Part shown: one piece after another, positions 22,463-32,832 of the stretch
Position numbering within the stretch: the stretch's first letter is position 1
How the letters are laid out: each line of letters starts with the position of its first letter
Source: Paraspadella gotoi
Lineage: Eukaryota > Chaetognatha
Direction: 5' to 3'
NCBI GenBank assembly: GCA_051294375.1
Contig: CM119264.1
Span: 3,604,689-3,668,688 of the forward strand
DNA: 64,000 nucleotides
Notes under the pieces: model-generated
Seen by the model: the letters and a program-made list of their open reading frames with translations, nothing else
What the model was told of the DNA's origin: nothing
The model's database searches: none
Program-made: the position numbers and the translations under genes

Positions 22463-22826
22463 TATTAAGTACAGTAAGTGCTATAGCCTCAGCTAAAACT
22501 TTCTATCTCCATGAAGCCCGTGATCATAACGAATTGATGTATTTTGTAGTAAGATGGTGTGTGTGATGTTAAGATCCTTCAAAGGCAAATAGTAAGTTCA
22601 TGTCAAATAATCATAATTCATTGCAAGTAATAACATACTAAGTAGGCTCCATCCGGGGAGTGTAGAAAAACCGATGTTCATTTGTCGTTCATCTCTCGTC
22701 AGCGGGCGATCCCTGGCGTTCACTTAGACTGTACTAAACTTTTCTACTCCGTAGTTACGTATTCAACAAATGATCAGTGTTTATACGTCGACGCCAAGTA
22801 TCGCACGCGTACGATCTCTCTTAACA
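22463..22826 (-). repeat. BEL/Pao LTR (copy 1, 3' LTR)
   Basis: About 364 bp sharing extended similarity with 36256-36613 (inverted) and 61840-62259 (same orientation). In element sense it begins TGTTAAGAGAGATCG and ends ACTTAATA. Similarity between copies stops at both ends, which is how I set the boundaries. It lies downstream of the minus-strand accessory ORFs, as a 3' LTR should. I cannot find the matching 5' LTR of this copy; it would fall in or beyond the gaps at 33.3-34.0 kb. Confidence 0.75.
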
Positions 22827-23214
22827 CTCCCACCTGTACGTGTAAACGGACAATACAACACTAGAGAGATCGTGCGCACCGCTGTACTTCGCCCTGTGGC
22901 AGTAGACTTTGTTACTGCAAACTGGATTCTATCCCCCTCTCTTGAAGAGTCACCGGCCCCTCTTGACGGTCCCATTGAGGTATCCGCTCCGATGTAAGAT
23001 CAGCAACAACCCTCTCCCACCAGTGGCGTCCTGAAAGGCGCCGCCCCTTTGGAACAGCATGGCGTCACCCGGCGTTTCACGGCATCACCTCCGGCCGACT
23101 TCAAGGCATCGTTGTCCTGCGACGCACCGTTGACCGTCTTGTCGATGACCATGATAGCCGCCGCCGGCGTCGCCTCCTCAAGTTTTTTCATTTCCCGGCT
23201 TGGCTCTCTCTCGA
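22827..23214 (-). other. Element 3' internal region, nearly identical in copies 1 and 3
   Basis: From about 22860 to 23212 this region matches 62303-62650 with about one substitution, whereas the adjoining LTR differs by many indels. It contains ORF G on the minus strand. Confidence 0.7.
23000..23191 (-). CDS. Accessory ORF G of the BEL/Pao element (63 aa), copy 1
   Basis: An ATG-initiated minus-strand ORF (MKKLEEATPAAA... ending GEGCC), conserved in copy 3 at 62441-62632 with one residue changed. It lies between ORF F and the 3' LTR. It has an Ala-rich centre and three Cys near the C-terminus, with no domain I recognise. An overlapping plus-strand ORF ending at 22997 is also conserved, so coding status rests mainly on position and conservation. 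It may be only untranslated sequence under nucleotide-level constraint. Confidence 0.35.
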   Translation of the reverse strand: MKKLEEATPAAAIMVIDKTVNGASQDNDALKSAGGDAVKRRVTPCCSKGAAPFRTPLVGEGCC

Positions 23215-23229
23215 TAACATAACTTGGAA

Positions 23230-23260
<31 letters not shown>

Positions 23261-23341
23261 TTTTATGTTTTTCCGTCGTGTTTTCTTTTCGTTGTTTAAT
23301 TAATTTTAATTAAGTTTGTTCATTACTCGTTCGTTTAAATA

Positions 23342-24120
23342 CATCACGCATAAAACGGGGTATATTTTTTCGCAATCGAGTAAACAAAAAGATTTCGGAA
23401 TCTTCTTTACCGTTTTTTTAAATTTCAGATTTTTTTTTAAATTTCTTTTTCCTTAATTTTTTTTCTAACTTTTTTCTCAATTTTTTTTCCAACAATTAAT
23501 TCCTAATTACTATTGCATAAAAAGATTTTTATTACAAAATATCGAGATTGGTTTATTTTATTAGACATTGCATTCTAAATTCAAATCATTTCTATGGTAA
23601 GAAAGAGTTAGTAAGAATGAGGAGGATGAGGAGGATGAAGCAGATGAGTAGGATGAAAATCAGGGAGAGAGAGTGAGAGAGAGACAATGAGAGAGAGAGA
23701 GAGAGAGAAAAGAAGAAAGACTCTCAAAAAATTTCTTCAAAGCAAATGTCTTGATATGGTATAGTTGCCGCTGTAAAACCATTGTCAGCAGAATATTGGA
23801 GTCCGTTATCAATAGAATCTAAAATTTATGATAAAAAGACAGATTTTATCGAAAAGGAAAGTAAAAACAACTAAATACGTTCTCAAGGATTTTCAAAAAG
23901 ACTGTTCTCATTTCGTGCGGGCCATACCGTGAGACATATCCATAAATTTCAGTAACCAGTTGAAAGGTCTTTTTATCCTCTTGAATTCTCCGTATGCGAA
24001 CAAAAAAAAAATTTTAGGGAAAATTAATAAAACGAAGAAAAGATGACTGAAATCTCGAATTCCAACGCGGTAAACGTTAAAACTATTCCTTTTCGGTTTT
24101 ACCCCGTTTTATGCGTGATG
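23342..24120. mobile_element. DNA-transposon-like insertion (MITE) with 21-bp terminal inverted repeats
   Basis: A 21-bp stretch at 23342-23362 (catcacgcataaaacgggg plus ta) is the exact reverse complement of 24100-24120. The corresponding region of copy 3 (inverted there, about 62900-63000) reads straight through cgttcgttaaataatttccg with no such block, giving an empty site. It is therefore an insertion of about 780 bp in copy 1. The interior carries a GA-rich tract (23620-23710) and no transposase ORF, so it is non-autonomous. Target duplication is not clean; A/T bases flank both ends. Confidence 0.7.
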
Positions 24121-24383
24121 AATTATTCGTGCTCAATTTCCCAAAAAAAATTTTCTTTTTTCCAGTGACTCATTCTTTAATTATTTTTCCCTTCATTATC
24201 GTCGTTGGTCATGGTACCGGGCAAATTAAATACATTAACAATAAATAAAGGAACATGCCTCCAGGCCATACGACACGCCGGCGTGGGTTTGACGGTCGGC
24301 TCTGGAGGTGCCGTCCCGAGCAAATCAACTCCATCGGCGCCGACAGTCAAATTCGAGTTTAAATTGAATCTTTACGGCGGCGT

Positions 24384-25495
24384 CTAATTCGACCTCTTCC
24401 TCGTCGCCCGCTTGGCCCATTCCGGGTACGATTTTCTTGGAGGAGGTGGAGGCGGTGGTGACACTGGTTGCAACGTCGGAATTTTCCTCTTAGGCGCTGG
24501 AATTGGTCGAGACTGTGGCGGAGAGCAGACGAACTGCTCCATTCCTGCAGGAGGTCAAAAATTCGGCAGGCGCAAGTCCAACTGTGGCTGCATGCTGGAG
24601 TGTCGACTTGGCTCTGGTGAAGACGGTGATCGCGGATGTGGACAAGATAGAGATTCAATTTTCTCGTACATCCGGCCACACGTCTGTGACCAGAGACGCT
24701 CCGTTGTCGCACGACGCTGTTCCACTTCCCGGACTCGTCCCTCCAACCTGACTTCAGCCTGAATCCTGCGCTCCGTCTCTTTTTTCAAGTCTTGTTCCAG
24801 GCGTTCGATCTTGACGCGGAAGTCGGCCTTCTCCATCTCGGCCCTCAACTCCTGGTGTTGTCGGCGGTTCCGTTCTTCCAGTTGCGTCCAGCGTTTGCCG
24901 TCGACATCAGTTTGGGACGCTGCTGAAAATCGTGGTCCTGTTTCACCAGCGCTTCCGGAAGTTGTCATCGCGTAGTCTACAGCAGGTCCCGTTTTGTCGA
25001 AAATGACTACGCGGGTTGACGTCGCTGCTGTAGATGTTGATGGCGTCGGCCTTCCGTCATCCTGGATCTGCGTCGGAGTTGATCCCTTTGATGAGGTCCT
25101 CAAAATCCTCGTCTGACCATCCTCGAATTTTAGCAGCCTTTTTCCACGTCCGTCTAATACGCCGCACCATCACCTTATTCTCCTTTGTAGCCTTGAATGA
25201 TAATCTTTACGGAAAAGTCTATCAAGGCTCTTCGATGGGGTGGCAACGACTCCTTTTTGTTGAGGAAACGTGAAGCGAAGTCCTCGTCTTCTTCCGGCGG
25301 CGTCTCCGTAGTCGATGGCGCCGTAACCTCTTCGATAGACGCCGACGTTGCAAGTGAAACAGTTTCTATTTCGTTAGTCGTGCCGAAGTCTCCAAAATCA
25401 CGTGCGAATGGAAAGTCCCCGAATAATTCTTCTCTTTCTTGCGCTGATGGCGCCCACATTACCGTGTCTAGGTTCATGTCGAAGTGGGATTCCAT
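24384..25495 (-). pseudogene. Accessory ORF F, copy 1 (frameshifted)
   Basis: Starts at the ATG at 25495 (MESHFDMNLDTVMW) and aligns along its length with the intact 402-aa ORF at 53772-54980, but is broken into three frames (about 25495-25175, 25103-24555 and 24554-24384). The coiled-coil region (WTQLEERNRRQHQEL...) and the Pro-rich, basic C-terminus are recognisable. A 3' splice site, ttgttattacag, lies about 60 bp upstream of the ATG, as in copy 2. Breaks may be real or consensus errors. Confidence 0.75.
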
Positions 25496-25842
25496 TTTGT
25501 TTTTTTAAATGAATGTTTATGAATTATTTGTAAGACGTTTTAAATAAGCTTTTCCTGTAATAACAATACAAATCGAATATTTAATGTGTGTTAGCTATAT
25601 CGAATTTCTTTTTCACTCATGAAAGTACAGTGAGAAATATTAGTGCATCGAATTAAGTCAACTCTTTAGCTTTTCAAACTCGAAATCTGGTTTTCTTTCC
25701 CGGATTTCTTTTTTCTGGAATGCGTCGACGTGTAAAGCTGGAACGGCTTAGTAAATTTTTGTAAATACTAATTAGTTATGTATTTTAGTACAATGAACAA
25801 TAATAACTAGTTAACTATATCTCTAGTATGTTTTTATCTCGA

Positions 25843-26085
25843 TTATCGAAATTGACTTTGATTCGAATATTTCTGCGGTCTTTTGTTTGCTATTCGCCCT
25901 CTACATTTCTCAGAAAAGTTTTTCGAACTTATCGCTTTTTTAATTTTACTCTTGCCTTTGCATCTTCGTAATCCGTCGTTCATCTGTATGCTCGGCCGGT
26001 TTGGATCCACCGAGTTCGTCGTCGCGACTTCTTTGACGAGGATACCGAAGCGCCCGAATTGTACTGCTATTTGACAAACGTCCAT
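25843..26085 (-). CDS. Accessory ORF E, copy 1 (80 aa)
   Basis: Begins MDVCQIAVQFGRFG at 26085 and ends SNQSQFR. It is basic in its second half (RRCKGKSKIKK) with two Cys. A 3' splice site (aaatttcag) ends 5 nt before the ATG context ttaaaATGG; the same spacing is seen in copy 2 at 53191. No domain recognised. The basic tail suggests nucleic-acid or capsid association. Confidence 0.6.
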   Translation of the reverse strand: MDVCQIAVQFGRFGILVKEVATTNSVDPNRPSIQMNDGLRRCKGKSKIKKAISSKNFSEKCRGRIANKRPQKYSNQSQFR

Positions 26086-26174
26086 TTTAACTGAAATTTT
26101 TAAACGAAACAACTTGGAAAATGTGTTTAAATAATTGAAATTTTTTTTGCTCGAACATTCTCAAATTTTTTATT

Positions 26175-26477
26175 TCAAAGCAATTCAACTCTTTTCTTTG
26201 TCAGCATCGAAAAAATCTTTCCTTCCCCTTCCAGGACGTCAGCCAATCTGCTCAGGTGCTCGATCCTCCACTGGTACTCTTTTATTTCCTCGTCGAGCTG
26301 GAGACCCATGGCAACATACTTGTAACTCCATGATTCGAGGTCCTCTTTATTCGTTTCCCGTTTCTGCAACGCGTCCTCAAGGTTGTCCGGCGATCCTTCG
26401 GCAACTTTGACTCTTTCCTGGATTCGAAACGACTCTGGACTTTTTACTTCTTGTGTGTTGAGTTCGAACTTACTCAT
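26175..26477 (-). CDS. Accessory ORF D, copy 1 (100 aa)
   Basis: Met at 26477 (MSKFELNTQEVKSPESFRIQ), ending KKRVELL. Highly charged and helix-forming, with heptad-like spacing in the second half (LDEEIKEYQWRIEHLSRLADVL). A 3' splice site (ttttaattcag) lies 24 bp upstream and is conserved in copy 2. No known family. Confidence 0.6.
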   Translation of the reverse strand: MSKFELNTQEVKSPESFRIQERVKVAEGSPDNLEDALQKRETNKEDLESWSYKYVAMGLQLDEEIKEYQWRIEHLSRLADVLEGEGKIFSMLTKKRVELL

Positions 26478-26556
26478 TTTTAATTTGAGTAACAATTTTT
26501 GCTGAATTAAAACTCAATAGCAAAAAAAAACACAACGGGCAAATATACAATACACC

Positions 26557-27288
26557 TTAATTCACTTCCGGTCTGTTTTGGTATTTTTTTTCTTTTGTAT
26601 GGTTTCTCATTGCTTTTTGAAATTGAGAAAAGATGCGTTCTTGCGCATATCTAACTTTTATCCAGCGGTCATAATAGTTTCTTTGTTCGTTTATGTCAGC
26701 TTCCAACTCTTTCATTTTTTCGTCGTCGTGATTGTGTTTTTCGGTTTGTTTTTTGATGAAGTTTTCGTACGAGTTTTTCATTCTCATGGCGTCTTCAACT
26801 GTCTGTGGAGTGCAGTCTGCCTCCAGACACCATTTCGTATTTTCTTCTCGGAACTTATTTAATTCACTAAACAACAATAACGAAAGTTTCACCTCCTCTT
26901 TCTTAATGATGATAGTCTCACCTTTCTCTCAAGGTTTTCAATCTTTCGATCTATCTCGGTTTTTTCTATTTTGTTTTGAGTTAAGATTTCAGTATAATCC
27001 ACGAATTTACATACTTTTTCTTCGTCTCGTAAATCTACATCCTTCCAGTTTTCTTCGTTCAGGCTTTCCTTCTTTTCTTTAGCTTTTTCTAAGGCTTTTT
27101 TCTGGTTCTGTCTCCTCTTCTTCGAGTTCTGCATGTCGTTTCTCTGCTTCGTTATTTCAACTTCAGGGGAGTATTAATTTCTGTGTGAGATTGATGGACT
27201 CTGGTATTACCTTTTCTCATTTCGTGCCCTTCTTCCATTTCCTGTCAAGTTCGTAACGTTTTATTTTAAAGCCTTTGGCCAGATCCAT
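26557..27288 (-). CDS. Accessory ORF C, copy 1 (coiled-coil, interrupted)
   Basis: Met at 27288 immediately follows a 3' splice site (attaaccag|ATGG). The N-terminal part (MDLAKGFK...) runs through Glu/Lys-rich helical sequence with an interruption near 27170-27240. The C-terminal part (ELNKFREENTKWCLEADCTP to NRPEVN) lies in a separate frame at 26892-26557, preceded by gttgtttag. Whether a short intron (about 26-55 nt) joins them or they are two ORFs is unresolved. Predicted long coiled coil. Confidence 0.5.
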
Positions 27289-27359
27289 CTGGTTAATGAA
27301 ATATTAACTTTAAACTCAATTGAACGAATTTGTCTCTTTTATTGGATTTATTTGGATTT

Positions 27360-27698
27360 TTAATTCAACATTTGTGCAAAGTTTTCAGTCTTTCTCTGCT
27401 TCGTCAATCCTCTTTTTTTCTCTCTCTTATCATTTCAAAGATCTTTTTTCTGGGTGCTGCTTTTCGGCTTTGGTGATGTCTTCCTTTATCTGGTGCAGCT
27501 CTCTGATTTTTTTTCCATGTCGGAGCAGCTTTTTCCGGTTTCTCTTTTTCTCTGTCCTTCTTGCTTTCTTTTTTTTCAGCTTTAACTCCCTTTCGCAAAG
27601 AACGAGATCGTATATTTTCTTTTTTTTTCTCCTTCTTTCTCCCGCTATTGTCTCATTTTTTCGATTTCCTTCCATTCTTCGTTCGAGTTTTTTGCCAT
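27360..27698 (-). pseudogene. Accessory ORF B, copy 1 (frameshifted)
   Basis: Aligns with the intact 119-aa ORF B at 51598-51957. The ATG at 27698 follows catgtattcag by 6 nt. One or more single-base indels split the reading frame. Almost entirely charged (K/E/R) helix. Confidence 0.65.
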
Positions 27699-27753
27699 TA
27701 TTAACTGAATACATGAACATAATAACTATATCTTTTTTATATGTCTATTACAG

Positions 27754-28354
27754 TTAACGTTTCGAGCTAGCTTTTTTCTATTTCAACTAGTTTTGTTTCT
27801 CATCCTGATTTTCCGTTCCTCGTCGTTACCGGGTCTTTATCTTTTCAGTTTCTTTGTGGGTGGTTCCGGATTTTCTTGGTATGTTTCGTTTTCTGCTGTT
27901 GTTAAACGTTGTTGTATTGCTGCTGCTGCTGTAGTTGTTCTGCTGTGTGTGATGATGCTGTGTGGTGTGCTGCTGTGTGTATGCTTCTGCTGTTGTCGTG
28001 CTTCTGCTGTTTGCTGTTCAAATTCGGATTTTCTTTGCTTTCTTTTTTGCAATGAGTTTCTTGGGTCTCGTCGTCATATTCCTCCTCTGGATTCTGTAGA
28101 TCTTTTTGTATACCGTTTCGTCTCGTCTCTTGGCATTGGCGGAGGGATGTAGATGCTTTTAATTCTTTCGTCAACTCCGACATCATCTTTCTTCTCCTTC
28201 TTACTGAGTCTAGTACAAGTTATCATCGATGGCTGAGCATATTCCCATGATTGGATGCGTTCGTACTCTTCTCCACAATGTCCTTCATTCTTTTGTCCAT
28301 TGATGATCTTAGTTGTTTTTCAAAACAACTCTTCACAAATTGTTCGATATTCAT
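27754..28354 (-). pseudogene. Accessory ORF A, copy 1 (frameshifted)
   Basis: Aligns with intact ORF A at 50915-51538 (start MNIEQF, end ...SKR). The ATG at 28354 follows gagaataacag by 5 nt. Several indels break the frame. The Ala/Thr-rich repeat is present as a GCT/GCA tract near 27900-28010. Confidence 0.65.
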
Positions 28355-28559
28355 TGTCACTGTTATTCTCTAATGTCCGAAATGGGTTTCGTAATAATGT
28401 TACTCTAACTTTATTGTTCATTTGTTTCTACTCAAATTTTTTGACTTCTCATTTCTTTATGACTATTTTACTTTGAACGAGTTTTTTCATTTTTTACAGT
28501 TTTTGCTGTTGACGGCGTTCTCACTGCTCCAACTCCAGTTGAACCAGTGCGTTATGGTG

Positions 28560-29790
28560 ACGTCGAAAAGTTCTTCCGTCGGCGAGCCGAACGACTGCTT
28601 CTCTCTTCAAAGGGCCGTCTCCTTTCATCTCGACGACGCAGCCCGTCTTCCATTGGTCTCGTGGCGCATTCGGTTCGACCAGCATGACCACTTGGCCCTC
28701 CTTCAGGTTTTCCGCCGACTTTCGCCATTTTGTCCTCTNNNNNNNNNNNNNNNNNNNNNNNNNNNNNNNNNNNNNNNNNNNNNNNNNNNNNNNNNNNNNN
28801 NNNNNNNNNNNNNNNNNNNNNNNNNNNNNNNNNNNNNNNNNNNNNNNNNNNNNNNNNNNNNNNNNNNNNNNNNNNNNNNNNNNNNNNNNNNNNNNNNNNN
28901 NNNNNNNNNNNNNNNNNNNNNNNNNNNNNNNNNNNNNNNNNNNGTTAATGAAGTAGATGTAAATAAGTATGGGTATAAAAAGTTCGATGGTGACAGTGCC
29001 ACTTCACTTTTAGGATCAGATGATTCAAACGTCAATGGTCGGCGATTTAATATAACCTGCTAACTATCGCTTTAGTATTGTCGAGAATGTTCGACCATCT
29101 AATTCGAGGCATGAGATAGAGGTGCTTCTATATTGTATATAATGATGCACTCCCACGCACCTACACGCAATGTAGGAGCATTTGGTGGTCCGAATATACC
29201 AGGTGAAGCCCTTTTGTCGGGCCGATTCTTTCGCGTTGTTTGTCGTCTTTGAAGTTGGTGAAGTTGCCCTCTCCGATCTGATTGTTTATAGGCCGACGCA
29301 GAGTTGCATGGCAGATTGTGATAACAAGTGTCAAACCGTACTCGATACGATTATATCTGATTTATTAGCCTTAGCATCGTGAGTATATGTTGCGTCCATA
29401 TTTTTATTGATTATGCACGCGGTTGTTAGAACAGTGAAGTATGACGACGGTTCTTTTATTTAGTCCATTCCCCGGCGTGTTTTCACATGGAATGGCCAAA
29501 CAATCAAGACCTGCTGAGCTTCGAGGATTGCTCAGTTAGACGGAAACTCGGGATGCTCGGCCATCTTCCTGCGGAGTTGGGACTTCAAATTCTTTTGGAC
29601 CAACTTCAAGCACCGGCAGGACATCTTCTCTAACGGCTGGTCTTCTCCCATATCAAGTGAAATCAATCTGTCATGAGACCGAATGGATAAAGCCATGGCG
29701 CCCGAATGGATAAGATTAGCGTGTCCTATGTCGAATTAGTGAACTACTACCATTTCGTCACGTCTGATTTGGCAATATTATTAGGTGTTG
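28560..29790 (-). pseudogene. Integrase and DUF5641-like end of pol, copy 1 (degraded)
   Basis: Between the end of the open pol frame (29791) and ORF A, minus-strand sequence aligns in pieces with the integrase core (for example DNGTNLV-like and APHCGGAWE-like stretches) and with the C-terminal domain (SVGEPNDCF.. on the opposite reading is its shadow). Frequent single-base indels destroy the frame. A gap (28739-28943) removes part of it. Confidence 0.65.
28739..28943. other. Assembly gap (205 N)
   Basis: Run of N inside the integrase/C-terminal part of copy 1. Confidence 1.
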
Positions 29791-32700
29791 TTAGATATGG
29801 AGTCTATTTCGAATTTCCCCAAGCCTCCCACCAGTTCTCATGAGCCCTTCCTCATCTATAAACGGACTTAACGCGACAATTCTTGAGTTTCTATGTCTCA
29901 GCTCTCTGTGTGAGTTCGGCGTCATCACCCCTAGTTTCAGCAATTCAAAGATCTCTTTTTCGAATTTTTTTCTTTGGATAGCTTTGATTAACTTTATCTC
30001 GGCTTTTTCAAAATCTTCTCCCGTCATTCGAATTTCTTTTCTTTCCTCCTTTTCTCCTTTTTTCTTTCGAATTTTCATTTCTATCAATTCTTTCACTGCT
30101 TTAGCGAAATAGATTATCCTTCTCACTTTTTTCGCCCAATCACTTATTTTCTCAGTAATTTTTATCACCCAGTCTTCCTTTTCCTCCCCCATTTCTTTTT
30201 TCGGGTATTCACGGGTTGAATTTGCAAATACTAATTCCATTGGACTGAATTCACTATCATCATACATAGCTCCGATATTTACTACTGTTTCTTCTTTTTT
30301 CTTCTTGAGGCTATCCAAATCTTCCGTCACTGGCCAATCTTCTTTCTTACTCCGAAGCCATTCTGGGCCTTTGTGGAACTTTCTCCAGTTTTCCACGTCA
30401 TCTGCGTCAATACCACGGCTTGTAAGGTCAGCTGGATTTTCTTGTGAGGGAATGTACTTCCATTCGTTTGGTCTTGAGAGTAGCCGGATCGTCTTTAATC
30501 GAAAATTTTCATATGTTTTGAATCGTTTTTTCCAGTCCCTAATCCACCTAATCACTGTTATTGAATCTGTGAGCATGTGGATTTCGTCAAACTCCTCGCC
30601 CGCTTCTCTAATCATCGTGTCTCTTGTCTGCGCCGCCAATCTTGCTGCATTCAACTCTAACCTCGGCATCGAATCTCCATGGTCCAACTGGTCTTCAACG
30701 ATAATCTTCTCTTGCATCTTCACCGGAACGACATGTGCTTTCGCAAAAAGAAGCGTCACGTGACTCTTTTCACTTCCTTTATTTTCTTTCTTAATGTATA
30801 TCGCCACTCCGTAACCTTCACAACTTGCATCACTGAACACAATCAACGTCGTCTTCACGCAGTCTAACCCGACAATATTCGTCCATCGCGGGATTCTAAT
30901 TCTCTTTAAGAAGTGCATCTTCTTCCTCCATTTGTCGAACGCCTCAAACAGCTCGTCGGGCAACTTGTCGTCCCAGTCTATTCCTTCCATCACCACCTTC
31001 TGAAATATACTTCGTCCCTTCAGTACAAACGGTGCCACCAATCCCAGCGGGTCAAAGACCGACGCGACCAACTTCAAAACGTCTCTCCTAGTCTTCGCCT
31101 CCTTCTTTGACTTTTCTGTTACGCGGACGAAAAACACATCTCGTTTTGAATTATAGCCCGTTCCCAAGACTTTTGAATCATGTTCCTCCATCGACGGATC
31201 TTCCGGCAACGCGTTTCCGGCTAATCCTTCAAGATTGTCTTCCAATTCTTCTTCCAGACCTTCGTCGACTGCTTCATTCTCTAACTCCTCGTCATCTTCA
31301 CCTTCTCCGGCTTCGTCTGACAGAATTCTTGGGTGAGACGCTTGCCACTTGGTCAACTCGAATCCCCCTCTTCTCATGGCCTCCGTCATGTCCAGCCTCA
31401 TTTTTCGGGCGTCTTTAATTCCATCTAATGCATCAAGATAGTCGTCAACATATACTTTAATAAAAAACGCGATAATGACCTCTGGCGAAAATTCTCCAGT
31501 AAAGCTCAACCTTTTTCCATGGTACTGCAGCACAAATGTAGCAACTCCTGGACTTCCTGCTCCCCCGAACACATGGACCAGCGGCTCGTGAATCTCCAAC
31601 GTCTTCATTGACTCGTCAGTATACCAATGGTACCTAAAAGCTGCTACGTCTTTTGGATGCAACTCTACTTGGTGGAAGAAGCCTTTTATGTCTGCAGAAA
31701 TCGTGTATCTCTTTCGTCGAAATTTCAACAGCATGCCGATCAGCGGAGTCAAGTTGTCTGGTCCCCCAATCAGATGGTCGTTTAGTGCATTCCCATTCAC
31801 CTTGGACGCTGCATCTTGGCAAATTCTAAACTTTCCCGGCTTGTCCGGTCTCGTAACTACGAGTAGCGGTGCGAAACATTCTGGATTACCCGGCGGCGGA
31901 TGGTCAACTAAAGCTTTTCTAGCGTGGCCCGATTCGATCGTCTCCTTCATTGTCTTGAACACACCCTCCTTCAGCATCGGATCTTTCCGCATTTTGTTTG
32001 CCAACTTCCGCGCTCTGCTTTCCGCATTCTTAATTACGTCGTCCTTGACCGTCTCGAAAAACTTAGCGGTCTCTTCCCTCCCTTTCTTCCACGGCGATGG
32101 CGCAACATAGTGTCCGGTCTTTTCATTAAAGTAAATCTCCTTCTCCAACTGCTCCAATGCGTAACAATCTTCCACTGACGGATGCTGCACCTCCGATGGG
32201 TATTTCTCCGTCCCCCTCATTATGAAGTCATGTCGGAACATCGACGCGATCATGTACTCCAGTTTCTCATGCTCATTCGGCGTTGAACAACAGCTTATAT
32301 GATCTCCGCTTTCATTTTCACTCGCTCCTACTAACGTCCACCCAAACAACGTCTTCAAAGCGACAGGATAACCTTCTGGACCTTTTCTTACTTCACCTCC
32401 GACCCATGCATGCGCCAGTCTAGCATCAAGAATCATCTCCACTGAGTCGTCCTCCAACTCAGCAAATTCAACTCCTTCCATGTAATGATAATCTTCGATC
32501 TCTTCATTCCTTGTCGGTCTGTCCGCCTCCGTCGTGAGGACTTCTCCGACCATCACTTTCCTCATCTCCGTGGAAAACGTATTATCTAAATTCGATACTT
32601 CAACATCTCCGTAATCCCTCCAAGCTCTCGAGACTTTATCGTAAGTGGTTAAATTAGTAAATTCAGCATAAGTAGCAACATCTAATTCTCTCGCTAACTT

Positions 32701-32829
32701 CGTCGACATCGCCGATCGAGTAGCGCCGCTGTCTAATAATGCATACGTGACGACCGATTTTTCTCCGTTTCTAACAACGACTGGAACGATCGGCCGGAAC
32801 GCTCCCGTCGTCACGTATGCCGCTGCTAG
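29791..32829 (-). CDS. pol: BEL/Pao pol (protease, RT, RNase H), copy 1
   Basis: Open for about 1010 codons after the gag TGA. Aspartic protease motif ALLDSGATRSAMS lies near residue 28. The BEL/Pao RT spans about residues 300-480, with the YTISADIKGFFHQ aspartate and VYVDDYLDAL (near residue 455) as catalytic residues. The RNase H domain begins at FSDASCEGYG (near 660), followed by MPRLELNAARLAAQ, MLTDS and NPADLTSRG, giving the expected D-E-D-D set. The frame ends at GEIRNRLHI, just where integrase should begin, and the downstream integrase is broken. Its first Met-like codon is GTG; the frame is continuous with gag across TGA at 32830-32832. It is about 95% identical in protein to copy 2, with mostly synonymous differences. 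Confidence 0.93.
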   Translation of the reverse strand, partial: LAAAYVTTGAFRPIVPVVVRNGEKSVVTYALLDSGATRSAMSTKLARELDVATYAEFTNLTTYDKVSRAWRDYGDVEVSNLDNTFSTEMRKVMVGEVLTTEADRPTRNEEIEDYHYMEGVEFAELEDDSVEMILDARLAHAWVGGEVRKGPEGYPVALKTLFGWTLVGASENESGDHISCCSTPNEHEKLEYMIASMFRHDFIMRGTEKYPSEVQHPSVEDCYALEQLEKEIYFNEKTGHYVAPSPWKKGREETAKFFETVKDDVIKNAESRARKLANKMRKDPMLKEGVFKTMKETIESGHARKALVDHPPPGNPECFAPLLVVTRPDKPGKFRICQDAASKVNGNALNDHLIGGPDNLTPLIGMLLKFRRKRYTISADIKGFFHQVELHPKDVAAFRYHWYTDESMKTLEIHEPLVHVFGGAGSPGVATFVLQYHGKRLSFTGEFSPEVIIAFFIKVYVDDYLDALDGIKDARKMRLDMTEAMRRGGFELTKWQASHPRILSDEAGEGEDDEELENEAVDEGLEEELEDNLEGLAGNALPEDPSMEEHDSKVLGTGYNSKRDVFFVRVTEKSKKEAKTRRDVLKLVASVFDPLGLVAPFVLKGRSIFQKVVMEGIDWDDKLPDELFEAFDKWRKKMHFLKRIRIPRWTNIVGLDCVKTTLIVFSDASCEGYGVAIYIKKENKGSEKSHVTLLFAKAHVVPVKMQEKIIVEDQLDHGDSMPRLELNAARLAAQTRDTMIREAGEEFDEIHMLTDSITVIRWIRDWKKRFKTYENFRLKTIRLLSRPNEWKYIPSQENPADLTSRGIDADDVENWRKFHKGPEWLRSKKEDWPVTEDLDSLKKKKEETVVNIGAMYDDSEFSPMELVFANSTREYPKKEMGEEKEDWVIKITEKISDWAKKVRRIIYFAKAVKELIEMKIRKKKGEKEERKEIRMTGEDFEKAEIKLIKAIQRKKFEKEIFELLKLGVMTPNSHRELRHRNSRIVALSPFIDEEGLMRTGGRLGEIRNRLHI

Positions 32830-32832
32830 TCA
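32827..32832 (-). promoter_or_regulatory. Putative gag-pol readthrough site TGA CTA, copy 1
   Basis: The gag stop is TGA, followed by CTA G in the same frame as pol, with no other stop between. UGA CUA (often CUAG) is a known leaky stop context in animal and viral mRNAs. Copy 2 has TGA CTG G at the same place. Confidence 0.75.

Noticed and set aside
22770-22997. Plus-strand ORF conserved in copies 1 and 3 (ends IEVSAPM)
   Set aside because: It is antisense to the element and part of its length is LTR; conservation is explained by the near-identical 350-bp block.
28422-29063. ORFs that run through N-gaps (also at 16222, 33269, 33329, 44555, 49222, 55091, 63060)
   Set aside because: Open only because N codons cannot be stops.
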